Assembly: GCF_009857535.1 (NCBI RefSeq)
Contig: NZ_WWCS01000007.1
Coordinates: 1 to 64,000 of the forward strand
Direction of reading: 5' to 3'
Length of the DNA stretch: 64,000 nucleotides
From: Duganella margarita
GTDB lineage: Bacteria > Pseudomonadota > Gammaproteobacteria > Burkholderiales > Burkholderiaceae_D
The notes below the pieces were generated by a model. The model was not told the origin of the DNA and made no database searches. It saw only the letters and a program-made list of their open reading frames with translations. The stretch's first letter is position 1. The number at the start of each line of letters is the position of its first letter. This document shows positions 27,407 through 36,014 of this stretch, piece after piece. A program made the translations under genes and the position numbers.

Positions 27407-28939
27407 ATGGCGCAACCCCAGCATATTCTCGATTGCGATGTCCTGATCATCGGCGGCGGCATCAACGGCGCCGGCATTGCCCGCGACGCCGCCGGCCGCG
27501 GGCTGTCGGTGGTGCTGTGCGAGAAGGACGATCTGGCCGCCCACACGTCGTCGGCGTCCACCAAGCTGATCCACGGCGGCCTGCGCTATCTGGAGTATTA
27601 CGAGTTCAACCTGGTGCGCAAGGCGCTGCTCGAGCGCGAGGTGCTGCTGCGCGCCGCGCCGCACATCATGTGGCCGCTGCGCTTCGTCATGCCGCACGCG
27701 CCGGGCCAGCGGCCGGCGCTGCTGATCCGCGCCGGGCTGTGGCTGTACGACCGGCTGGCGCGGCGCGACCTGCTGCCGGCGTCGGCCGCCATCAGGCTGC
27801 GCGGCCATGCGCTGGGCCAGCCGCTCAAGCCGGAGTTTGCGCGCGGCTTCGTGTATTCCGACGGCTGGGTCGACGACGCGCGGCTGGTGGTGCTGAACGC
27901 CATCGACGCCGGCGAGAAAGGCGCCACCATCCTGACCCAGGCGGTCTGCACCAGACTGGAGCGCCAGGCCGCCGACTGGCAGGCCACGCTGTTCAAGCCG
28001 AGTTGCGGCGAGATCCGCGTCAACGCCCGCTATGTGGTCAATGCGGCAGGGCCGTGGACCGCCGCGCTGCTGCACGCGACGCTGCCGAAGGAGGGCGGCG
28101 GCCAGCTGCGGCTGATCAAGGGCAGCCACATTGTGGTCAAGCGCCTGTTCGAGCATGACCACGCGTATATTTTCCAGCATCCGGATGGGCGGATCGTGTT
28201 TGCGATTCCGTATGAGGGCGAGTTTACGCTGATCGGCACCACCGACCTCGATTACCACGGCGACGCCAGCCAGGTTGCCATCAGCGAGGACGAGATTGCC
28301 TATCTGTGCCAGCTGGCCAGCCAGTATTTCGTTGCGCCGGTGGTGCCGGCCGATGTGGTGTGGACCTATTCGGGCGTGCGGCCGCTGGTGGAGGATGGCG
28401 CCGACGCCAAGGCGGTCACGCGCGACTACCGGCTGGAGGTCGACAGCCACGGGCCGCCGATCCTGAGTGTGTTCGGCGGCAAGATCACCACCTTCCGCAA
28501 GCTGGCGGAAGAGGCGGTCGACCACATCGCCAAGGCGCTCGGCAACCGCCACGGCGGCTGGACCCATGACGCCTGCCTGCCGGGCGGCGACCTGTTTGGC
28601 GCCACGCCGCAGAACCGCTCGGTCAAGGAGTTCGACAGCTGGGTCGGCGCCCAGCGCAGCCGCTACGGCTGGCTGCCGGCGGCGCTGCTGACGCGCTATT
28701 GCCGCGCCTACGGCACCCGCATCAATACGCTGTTGGACGGCCGCGCCGCGCTGGCCGACCTCGGCGAGGAAATCGTCCCCGGCCTGTACGCGGTGGAAGT
28801 GGAATACCTGCGCCGCTACGAGTGGGCCCGCACCGCGCAGGACATCCTGTGGCGCCGCACCAAGCTCGGCCTGCACCTGTCGACCAGCGCCGCCGACCAG
28901 TTGCAAGCCTGGCTCAACGCCCACCCGCTCAGTCGCTGA
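27407..28939 (+). CDS. glpD: Aerobic glycerol-3-phosphate dehydrogenase
   Basis: A 510-residue FAD enzyme oxidising sn-glycerol 3-phosphate to DHAP and passing electrons to quinone at the membrane. Motifs: DVLIIGGGINGAGIARDAAG (FAD), STKLIHGGLRYLEYYEF and GTTDLDYHGD. AAGG precedes the ATG. No glpK or glpF is adjacent. A strong hairpin follows the stop and is the founding copy of a 134-bp tandem repeat. Confidence 0.96.
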   Translation: MAQPQHILDCDVLIIGGGINGAGIARDAAGRGLSVVLCEKDDLAAHTSSASTKLIHGGLRYLEYYEFNLVRKALLEREVLLRAAPHIMWPLRFVMPHAPGQRPALLIRAGLWLYDRLARRDLLPASAAIRLRGHALGQPLKPEFARGFVYSDGWVDDARLVVLNAIDAGEKGATILTQAVCTRLERQAADWQATLFKPSCGEIRVNARYVVNAAGPWTAALLHATLPKEGGGQLRLIKGSHIVVKRLFEHDHAYIFQHPDGRIVFAIPYEGEFTLIGTTDLDYHGDASQVAISEDEIAYLCQLASQYFVAPVVPADVVWTYSGVRPLVEDGADAKAVTRDYRLEVDSHGPPILSVFGGKITTFRKLAEEAVDHIAKALGNRHGGWTHDACLPGGDLFGATPQNRSVKEFDSWVGAQRSRYGWLPAALLTRYCRAYGTRINTLLDGRAALADLGEEIVPGLYAVEVEYLRRYEWARTAQDILWRRTKLGLHLSTSAADQLQAWLNAHPLSR

Positions 28940-28951
28940 GCCACCAAGTAA

Positions 28952-28980
28952 AAACGGCGCCCTCGGGCGCCGTTTGGTTT
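28952..28980 (+). terminator. Hairpin terminator of glpD
   Basis: A perfect 10-bp stem AAACGGCGCC (28952-28961) with a CTCG loop and its complement at 28966-28975, followed by a mixed T/G tail (TTTGGTTTA). It is repeated, in shortened form, at 29092 and 29226 by the tandem duplication. Confidence 0.75.
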
Positions 28981-28990
28981 ATTTCTCACC

Positions 28991-29070
28991 GTCATTCCCG
29001 CGAAAGCGGGAATCCATAGGACGTCTGCCGGGCAAACGCGGCATGGGTTCCCGCGTGCGCGGGAACGACG
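28991..29070. repeat. dRS3-like paired-palindrome repeat, copy 1
   Basis: The unit holds ATTCCCGCGAAAGCGGGAAT, matching the ATTCCC-N8-GGGAAT pattern of the Neisseria dRS3 element. After about 30 bases comes a second palindrome (GGTTCCCGCG...CGCGGGAACGAC). Together they could fold into a large double hairpin. Other copies lie at 29125 and 32375. Confidence 0.8.
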
Positions 29071-29124
29071 TTGCTTCACTGAACAGCATTACGCCCTCGG
29101 GCGCCGTTTGGTTTATTTCTCACC

Positions 29125-29204
29125 GTCATTCCCGCGAAAGCGGGAATCCATCGGACGTCTGCCGGGCAAACGCGGCATGGGTTCCCGCGTGCGCGGGAAC
29201 GACG
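29125..29204. repeat. dRS3-like paired-palindrome repeat, copy 2
   Basis: Same structure as the copy at 28991, exactly 134 bp further on, with one difference in the spacer. It arose by tandem duplication together with the terminator stem. Confidence 0.8.
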
Positions 29205-29246
29205 TTGCTTCACTGAACGGCATTACGCCCCCGGGCGCCGTTTGGT

Positions 29247-30746
29247 TTATTTCACACCGTGCATCAATTTCTGGATCAGCGGGGCGATCAGGAACAGCAG
29301 CACGCCGCCGATCATGAGCGACCAGAAGCCGAAGGTATAGCCGTGCAGTGCCGACGGCACCGACATGCCGCCTTCGCCCGACACCGCCGAGGCGAAGATG
29401 CCCGACAGGTTGTTGCCGATGCCGGTCGACAGGAACCAGCCGCCCATGCCCAGGCCCACCAGACGGGTCGGCGCCAGCTTGGTCACCATCGACAGGCCGA
29501 TCGGCGACAGGCACAGCTCACCGATCGATTGCAGCACGTAGACCATGAACAGCGTCCAGAACGGGATCTTGTTGTTGGCGTCCACCAGGCTCGACAGCGC
29601 GAACATGAGCAGCAGGAAGGCGGTACCGTTGAAGATCAGGCCCAGGCCGAACTTGCGCGGGATCGACGGATTGGCGCGGCCCATGGCCACCCAGATGAAG
29701 GCCACCAGCGGCGCGAAGGCGATGATCGCCAGCGAGTTGACGGTCTGGAACCAGGCCACCGGGAAGGTCCAGTTGAACATCTCGCGGTCGACGATTTTCT
29801 CGGCCAGGAAGGTGAACGAGCTGCCGGCCTGCTCAAAGAAGCACCAGAACATGATGTTGAAGAAGAAGATCAGCAGCATGGCGATCACCTTGTCGCGCGC
29901 CACTTTGCCGTTCTTGATGCCTTCCACCAGCAGCATCACCGCCAGCAGCACGAACAGCACCGACAGCACCACTTGCAGGTTCTTGGCGCCGGTCGCCAGC
30001 AGCGAGTACACCACCGGAATCACGCACACGGAGCCGAGCACCACGTACAGCAGGCGTTTCGGATCGGCGTTGCGGGCGTCGGGCGCGCCGATGCCTTTCA
30101 GCTGGGCGCGGCCGATGTAGAACCACACCAGGCTGACCAGCATGCCGACGCCGGCCGACATGAACACCACCTTATAGGCCGGCATGCCGCCGGTGCCGAA
30201 CACGGCGCTCGCCAGCCACTCGGTCAGCACCGGCGCCACCATCGCGCCGGAGTTGATGCCCATGTAAAACACGGTAAAGCCGGAATCGCGGCGGGTGTCG
30301 CCGGTGCTGTACAGCTTGCCGACCATGGTCGAGATGTTGGGCTTGAACATGCCGTTGCCGACGATGATGGTGGCCAGACCGAACTGGAACACCGTCTCGT
30401 TGGGGAAGGCGATCATGAACAGCCCGGCCGCCATGAAGGCGGCGCCGACCAGGATCGAGCGCTGGTAGCCGAGCACGCGGTCAGCCACATAGCCGCCGAA
30501 CAGCGCCGCTGCGTACACCAGCGCCAGGTAGGAACCGTACACCAGGTTGGCCGACGATTCGCCCGCCGCGTCCCCGTTGTAGAACTGTGCCACCACGTAG
30601 AGCACCAGGGCCCAGCGTATGCCGTAGAACGCAAAGCGCTCCCAGAACTCGGTCATGAACAACATCCACAGTGGGGCGGGATGCCCCATGATCTGCTTGA
30701 ACTCCGGAATCGCTGCTTCCGTGTTGGTGGTGGTCGCACCGCTCAT
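29247..30746 (-). CDS. POT-family proton-coupled peptide transporter
   Basis: A 499-residue inner-membrane protein with about 14 hydrophobic segments. The N-terminal EFWERFAFYG is the ExxER proton/substrate-coupling motif of the POT (PTR2) family that imports di- and tripeptides, like E. coli DtpA. GFTVFYMGINSGA is another family signature. AGGAGG precedes the ATG by six bases. Its stop codon lies inside the third, partial copy of the tandem repeat. Confidence 0.94.
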   Translation of the reverse strand: MSGATTTNTEAAIPEFKQIMGHPAPLWMLFMTEFWERFAFYGIRWALVLYVVAQFYNGDAAGESSANLVYGSYLALVYAAALFGGYVADRVLGYQRSILVGAAFMAAGLFMIAFPNETVFQFGLATIIVGNGMFKPNISTMVGKLYSTGDTRRDSGFTVFYMGINSGAMVAPVLTEWLASAVFGTGGMPAYKVVFMSAGVGMLVSLVWFYIGRAQLKGIGAPDARNADPKRLLYVVLGSVCVIPVVYSLLATGAKNLQVVLSVLFVLLAVMLLVEGIKNGKVARDKVIAMLLIFFFNIMFWCFFEQAGSSFTFLAEKIVDREMFNWTFPVAWFQTVNSLAIIAFAPLVAFIWVAMGRANPSIPRKFGLGLIFNGTAFLLLMFALSSLVDANNKIPFWTLFMVYVLQSIGELCLSPIGLSMVTKLAPTRLVGLGMGGWFLSTGIGNNLSGIFASAVSGEGGMSVPSALHGYTFGFWSLMIGGVLLFLIAPLIQKLMHGVK

Positions 30747-30967
30747 GCGGTTCCTCCTAATAATTATGGTCTAAAGGAACTGGACACCCTTGTGGGGTGG
30801 CCAAATTGGGCGCCATTTTAATCTACAAAGTGGCTGCCGATGCACTTTTTGATGTGGCCGTCGCAAACCCGTGTCATTTCTGTTAATCATTTGCCAGCCC
30901 ACAAGTGACGAGTTTGTCGTATATTGGTGGCGCAACACTTATAGAAACTGAATAGGATTTACGCATC

Positions 30968-32338
30968 ATGGAACATGACGTTGTCGATACCCAGATTTCC
31001 CCCGAGGGCCACCTGGAGATTCTCTCCAAGGCGGAAGTGAATAAACTGCTCGATACTAGCCAGGGCGGCTTGTATAACGTGTTTCGCAAATGCGCGCTGG
31101 CGGTGCTCAATAGCGGCAGCACCATCGACGATGGCAAGGAGCTGCTGGAGCGCTACCAATCGTTCGACATCAGCATCGTCCAGCGCGAGCGCGGCATCAA
31201 GCTCGACATCAAGGGCGCGCCGGCCATCGCTTTTGTTGACGGCAAAATGATCAAGGGCATCCACGAGCACCTGTTCTCGGTGCTGCGCGATATCGTCTTC
31301 GTCAGCAACGAGGTGACCGACAACCCCAAGTTCGACCTGGACAAAACCGAAGGCATCACCGACGCCGTGTTCCACATCCTGCGCAATGCCGGGGTGCTGA
31401 AACCGATGCTCAATCCGAATCTGGTGGTGTGCTGGGGTGGTCACTCGATCAACCGCGCCGAATATAACTATTCGAAGGAAGTCGGCTACGCCATGGGCCT
31501 GCGCGACCTGGATATCTGCACCGGCTGCGGCCCGGGTGCGATGAAGGGGCCGATGAAGGGCGCCACCATCGGCCACGCCAAGCAACGGCTGCACCGCGGC
31601 CGCTATCTGGGCATCACCGAGCCGGGCATCATCGCCGCCGAATCGCCGAATCCGATCGTCAATGAGCTGGTAATCATGCCGGATATTGAAAAACGTCTGG
31701 AAGCGTTTGTGCGCACCGGCCACGGCATCGTGGTGTTCCCGGGCGGCGCCGGCACCGCCGAGGAGATCCTTTACATCTTGGGGATCCTGCTGCATCCGGA
31801 TAACGCCGAGATTCCGTTCCCGCTGATCTTCACCGGTCCGGAAACCTCGCGCGAATACTTCGTTCAGATCAACCAGTTCATTCACGATACGCTGGGGCCC
31901 GAGGCGCAGCAGCGCTACAAGATCATCGTCGACGATCCGGAACTGGTGGCGCGCGAGATGCAGGCCGGGATCAAGGCGGTGCGCGAGTTCCGCAAGTCGC
32001 GCAGCGATGCCTATTACTACAATTGGGGTCTGAAGATCGACGCCGAATTCCAGCGTCCATTCCCGCCGACGCACGAGAACATGCGCAATCTGAGCCTGCA
32101 CAAGGACCAGCCGGTGCACCTGCTGGCCGCCAACCTGCGCCGCGCGTTTTCGGGCGTCGTGGCCGGCAATGTGAAGGAAGAAGGCATGCGCGCGATCGAG
32201 AAATACGGCCACTTCGAAATCCACGGCGACAAGGCCATCATGGGGCCGATGGACGCGCTGCTGGCCTCCTTCGTCGCCCAGTCGCGCATGAAACTGGCCG
32301 GCAAGCCGTACACGCCGTGCTACCGCGTGATCCAGTAA
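30968..32338 (+). CDS. ppnN: Pyrimidine/purine nucleotide 5'-monophosphate nucleosidase
   Basis: A 456-residue LOG-family protein like E. coli PpnN (YgdH). It hydrolyses nucleoside monophosphates to base and ribose 5-phosphate and, in E. coli, responds to (p)ppGpp. The LOG motif is FPGGAGTAEEIL; an additional N-terminal domain (about 1-130) matches the large PpnN type rather than short cytokinin-activating LOGs. AGGA lies 10 bases before the ATG. Divergent from the peptide transporter across 221 bp. Confidence 0.92.
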   Translation: MEHDVVDTQISPEGHLEILSKAEVNKLLDTSQGGLYNVFRKCALAVLNSGSTIDDGKELLERYQSFDISIVQRERGIKLDIKGAPAIAFVDGKMIKGIHEHLFSVLRDIVFVSNEVTDNPKFDLDKTEGITDAVFHILRNAGVLKPMLNPNLVVCWGGHSINRAEYNYSKEVGYAMGLRDLDICTGCGPGAMKGPMKGATIGHAKQRLHRGRYLGITEPGIIAAESPNPIVNELVIMPDIEKRLEAFVRTGHGIVVFPGGAGTAEEILYILGILLHPDNAEIPFPLIFTGPETSREYFVQINQFIHDTLGPEAQQRYKIIVDDPELVAREMQAGIKAVREFRKSRSDAYYYNWGLKIDAEFQRPFPPTHENMRNLSLHKDQPVHLLAANLRRAFSGVVAGNVKEEGMRAIEKYGHFEIHGDKAIMGPMDALLASFVAQSRMKLAGKPYTPCYRVIQ

Positions 32339-32374
32339 CGGCTTGTCTAGTCAGGGGACACTGGCCTCAGCACC

Positions 32375-32454
32375 GTCATTCCCGCGAAGGCGGGAATCCA
32401 TGCTGAGTGGGCGGCTTGCTTTCAGCATGGGTTCCCGCTTTTGCGGGAACGACG
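32375..32454. repeat. dRS3-like paired-palindrome repeat, copy 3
   Basis: ATTCCCGCGAAGGCGGGAAT followed by GGTTCCCGCTTTTGCGGGAAC. It has the same 80-bp layout as the copies at 28991 and 29125, but its spacer is different (inner part GCTGAGTGGGCGGCTTGC). It lies between the convergent ppnN and lysS genes and may serve as a two-way transcription stop. Confidence 0.8.
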
Positions 32455-32482
32455 GCGCGGGCGTCGGGGTGATTACGGGTGA

Positions 32483-34012
32483 TTACTCTTCGCGGCGCAG
32501 GTGCGGGAACAGCAGCACGTCGCGGATGTTCGGCGAGTCGGTGATGATCATCATCAGACGATCGATGCCGATGCCGCAACCGCCGGCTGGCGGCATGCCG
32601 TATTCCAGCGCGCGGATGTAGTCGGCGTCGTAGAACATCGCCTCTTCATCGCCCGCGTCCTTGGCCGCTACTTGCGCCAGGAAGCGCGCCGACTGGTCTT
32701 CCGCATCGTTCAGCTCCGAGAAGCCGTTGGCGATCTCGCGACCGACCATGAACAGCTCGAAACGCTCGGTGATGCCGGCGGCGGTATCGGACGCGCGCGC
32801 CAGCGGCGACACTTCCGCCGGATAGTCGATGATGAAGGTCGGTTCCCACAGCTGCGCCTCGGCGGTTTCCTCGAACAGCGCCAGTTGCAGCGCGCCCAGA
32901 CCGGCGGTGGCGAACGGCTTGACGCCGAACTTCAGCAGTTCTTTCTTGATGAATTCCGCATCGCCCAGCTGCTCCGGCGTGTAGCCCGGTGCGAACTTGT
33001 TGATCGCTTCCACGATGGTCAGGCGGTGGAATGGCTTGGCCAGATCCAGCTCGCGGCCGCCGTAGGTCAGCGTCGCGGTGCCGTGCGCGTCGATCGCCGC
33101 CTGGCGGATGATCTCCTCGGTGAAGTTCATGATCCACTTGTAGTCGGTGTACGCCGCGTAGAATTCCATCATCGTGAATTCCGGGTTGTGACGGATCGAC
33201 ACGCCTTCGTTGCGGAAGTTGCGGTTGATCTCGAACACGCGGTCAAAGCCGCCAACCACCAGGCGCTTCAGGTACAGCTCCGGCGCGATGCGCAGGAACA
33301 TCTGCATGTCCAGCGCATTGTGGTGGGTGATGAACGGCTTGGCCGCCGCGCCGCCAGGAATGGCGTGCAGCATCGGCGTTTCCACTTCCATGAACTCGTT
33401 CTTTTCCATGAAACGGCGCATCGACGAAATCGCGGCGGTACGCGCCTTGAAGGTGCGGCGCGTCTCTTCGTTCATGATCAGGTCCACGTAGCGCTGGCGG
33501 TACTTGGTTTCCTGGTCGGCCAGGCCGTGGAATTTGTCCGGCAGCGGGCGCAGCGACTTGGTGATCAGGCGCAGTTCGGTGACCTTGATGGTCAGCTCGT
33601 CGGTCTTGGTCTTGAACAGCGTGCCGACCACGCCCAGGATATCGCCCAGGTCATAGTGGTGCAGCGCGGCCATGGCGGCTTCGCCGGTCAGGTCCAGCGT
33701 GGCGTAGATCTGGATGCGGCCATCGGCCTTCGGGCCCGACGAATCCTGCAGCGTGGCGAAAGCGGCCTTCTTGCCGGCTTCGCGCTTGAGCATCATACGG
33801 CCGGCCAGCTTGACGGTGACCGGCGCCGCTTCCAGCTCTTCGCGCGTCTTCCCGCCGAACTGCGCGTGCAGGTCGGCCGCCTTGTGTTCCGGCTTGAAGT
33901 CGTTCGGGAAGGCGATGCCTTGCTCGCGGATGGCGGCCAGCTTGGCGCGGCGCTCCGCAATGATTTTGTTTTCGTCAGGAGCGGCTGCTTGGTCTTGAAG
34001 ATCCGTAGTCAT
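32483..34012 (-). CDS. lysS: Lysyl-tRNA synthetase (class II)
   Basis: A 509-residue synthetase. The OB-fold anticodon-binding domain (about 60-170) is followed by the class II core with motif 2 [21 protein letters not shown] and motif 3 [13 protein letters not shown]. Length matches bacterial LysS. It lies downstream of prfB and the HAD gene on the same strand (26 bp after HAD), the usual prfB-lysS pairing. Confidence 0.98.
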   Translation of the reverse strand: MTTDLQDQAAAPDENKIIAERRAKLAAIREQGIAFPNDFKPEHKAADLHAQFGGKTREELEAAPVTVKLAGRMMLKREAGKKAAFATLQDSSGPKADGRIQIYATLDLTGEAAMAALHHYDLGDILGVVGTLFKTKTDELTIKVTELRLITKSLRPLPDKFHGLADQETKYRQRYVDLIMNEETRRTFKARTAAISSMRRFMEKNEFMEVETPMLHAIPGGAAAKPFITHHNALDMQMFLRIAPELYLKRLVVGGFDRVFEINRNFRNEGVSIRHNPEFTMMEFYAAYTDYKWIMNFTEEIIRQAAIDAHGTATLTYGGRELDLAKPFHRLTIVEAINKFAPGYTPEQLGDAEFIKKELLKFGVKPFATAGLGALQLALFEETAEAQLWEPTFIIDYPAEVSPLARASDTAAGITERFELFMVGREIANGFSELNDAEDQSARFLAQVAAKDAGDEEAMFYDADYIRALEYGMPPAGGCGIGIDRLMMIITDSPNIRDVLLFPHLRREE

Positions 34013-34038
34013 GGTCTTTACTTTGATTGAGGTGATGA

Positions 34039-34722
34039 TTAATTGGTGGCGGAGGCGAACAGCTCGTCCACATCCAGCGCGCTGAAATCGCTGACGACAG
34101 CGATCACATTGTCGAACTCCGCAAACGCTTCGGCCGGCAGGGTAGTGGTCAGCACGACCGCGCGCATGCCGGCGCGGCGCGCCGCTTCCACGCCCAGCGG
34201 CGCGTCCTCGAACACGATGCTGTTGGCCGGCAGGGTGCCGGCGCGTTCGGCCGCCAGCAGGAACACGTCCGGATTCGGCTTGCCGCGCGCCACATCGGCG
34301 GCGCCGGCGATGGCGTGGAACTGCTTGCGCAGATCGAGACCGTCGAGCGTGAAGTCGATGTTCTCGTTTGGCGCGGCGGTGGCCACGGCCAGCTTGATGC
34401 CGGCCGCCCTGGCGCGTTCAATGAAGTCGACGAAACCGGCGGTCGGCGCCAGGTGCGGCGCGTACAGCTCGCGGTACAGCGCTTCCTTCTCGAAGTCGAG
34501 CGCCGCGCTTTCTTCCTTGCTGAGCGACTTGCCGAAGTAGGTGCTCATGATTTCATGGCCCTGGCGGCCGGCCGTGTTGCGGAAGAAGTCATCCGCATCC
34601 AGCACGTGGCCGCGGCGCTGGAAGAACTCCAGCCACGATTTCACATGGAACGACATATTGTCGACAATGGTACCGTCCATGTCGAAGATAAAAGCACGCT
34701 GAGTGGTCCGCTGAGTAGTCAT
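34039..34722 (-). CDS. HAD-family phosphatase/phosphomutase (beta-PGM-like)
   Basis: A 227-residue HAD protein with motif [15 protein letters not shown] motif (AVATAAP), Lys motif and [13 protein letters not shown] helical cap domain follows motif I, placing it with beta-phosphoglucomutase-like and sugar-phosphate phosphatases. The start overlaps the prfB stop by one base (TAATG), so it is translated with prfB. The substrate is not deducible. Confidence 0.88.
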   Translation of the reverse strand: MTTQRTTQRAFIFDMDGTIVDNMSFHVKSWLEFFQRRGHVLDADDFFRNTAGRQGHEIMSTYFGKSLSKEESAALDFEKEALYRELYAPHLAPTAGFVDFIERARAAGIKLAVATAAPNENIDFTLDGLDLRKQFHAIAGAADVARGKPNPDVFLLAAERAGTLPANSIVFEDAPLGVEAARRAGMRAVVLTTTLPAEAFAEFDNVIAVVSDFSALDVDELFASATN

Positions 34723-35826
34723 TACACGCCTTGTTTGAGCGAAGCGGAGATGAAATCGTCGATGTCGCCGTCCAGCACACCCTTGGTATTGCCGGTCTCG
34801 AAGTTGGTGCGCAAGTCCTTGATGCGCGACTGGTCCAGCACATACGAGCGAATCTGGTGGCCCCAGCCGACGTCGGTCTTGGAGTCTTCCAGCTTCTGCT
34901 GCTCGCTCATGCGCTTGCGCAGTTCCATTTCATACAGCTTGGCCTTCAGCATTTCCATCGCCTCGGCCTTGTTGCGGTGCTGCGAACGGTCGTTCTGGCA
35001 CTGCACCACGATGCCCGACGGGCCGTGGGTCAGACGCACTGCGGAATCGGTCTTGTTAATGTGCTGACCACCGGCGCCGGAGGCGCGGTAGGTATCGATG
35101 CGCAGGTCGGCCGGGTTGATCTCGATGTCGATCGAATCATCCACTTCCGGGTACACGAACAGCGACACGAACGAGGTGTGGCGGCCGCCAGCCGAGTCGA
35201 ACGGCGACTTGCGCACCAGGCGGTGCACGCCCGTCTCGGTGCGCAGGAAGCCGTAGGCGTATTCGCCTTCCACCTTCAGCGTGGCGGTCTTGATGCCGGC
35301 CACCTCGCCGTCGGACTGCTCCATGATCTCGACCTTGAAGCCCTTGCGTTCGCAATAGCGGGTGTACTGGCGCAGCAGCATCGAGGCCCAGTCCTGGGCT
35401 TCGGTGCCGCCGGCGCCAGCCTGGATGTCGATGAAGCAGTTGTTCGGGTCCATCGGATTGTTGAACATCCGGCGGAATTCCATGCCCTCGATGACCTTGC
35501 GCACTTCCTCGGCGTCGACGATCAGCGCTTCCAGCGTGTCGTCGTCGCCTTCTTCCTTGGCCATGGCGACCAGGTCGGCCATGTCTTTCAGGTCGGCGTC
35601 AGCCTTGGTCAGCGAGAAGACGATGGCTTCCAGCGATTTCTTCTCTTTGCCCAGGTCCTGGGCTTTTTTCGGGTCGTTCCAGACGGCTGGATCTTCCAGC
35701 TCGCCGTTTACTTGTTCCAGTTTCTCCGACTTGCGATCGAAGTCAAAGATACCTCCGAAGTTCGGCTTCGCGCGTGGTCAGATCGGCGAGCAGGGAGGTG
35801 AGGGCGTTGATACGTTCGGCTTCCAT
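34722..35826 (-). CDS. prfB: Peptide chain release factor 2 (programmed +1 frameshift)
   Basis: RF2 ends translation at UAA and UGA. The gene starts at the ATG codon at 35824-35826 ([18 protein letters not shown]...). After 27 codons it meets an in-frame TGA at 35743-35745, then continues in the +1 frame from GAC 35742-35744 for 340 more codons, giving 367 residues. The second part has the anticodon-like SPF motif ([11 protein letters not shown]) and GGQ ([11 protein letters not shown]) for peptide release. A start at the internal ATG at 35582 would lose the first domain. The HAD gene overlaps its stop. Confidence 0.97.
35742..35757 (-). promoter_or_regulatory. Programmed +1 ribosomal frameshift site of prfB
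   Basis: On the minus strand the bases read CGGAGGTATCTTTGAC. The GGAGG Shine-Dalgarno-like element lies three bases before the slippery CTT and the TGA-C stop context, as in E. coli prfB. Slow RF2-dependent termination at TGA lets the ribosome slip, so RF2 controls its own synthesis. Confidence 0.96.
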
Positions 35827-36014
35827 GGTTTTCTTCTTCTCTTAGGCTGAAATCAAACCCTGAATTATACGCTAGCCGGGCCGGCTCTCCCAGTGCGGCG
35901 CGCTGCCGGCTCCGCCGCGCGCGCAATGCTGCCATTTTTGCCACAATATTTCCCCAAAACCAGATAGAATGTCGCAGCCTGTAAAATCGCTATTTCGCCC
36001 AATTCGCCCAGCCC

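Larger units (their letters stand above)
28958..29252. repeat. 134-bp tandem repeat (2 full copies plus a partial third)
   Basis: Copies begin at 28958, 29092 and 29226, so the period is exactly 134 bp. Copies 1 and 2 differ at about two positions. The third breaks off after about 27 bases, where the peptide transporter stop codon (29247-29249) lies. Each unit holds the terminator-like GCGCC stem and a pair of dRS3-like palindromes. The 307-bp gap between glpD and the transporter is almost entirely made of it. Confidence 0.93.

Noticed and set aside
28958..29252. Possible CRISPR array
   Set aside because: The unit is 134 bp and contiguous, with no short repeats separated by unique spacers and no cas genes.
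34722..35582. Short RF2 starting at the internal ATG 35582
   Set aside because: The upstream frames joined by the CTTTGAC shift give a full-length RF2.
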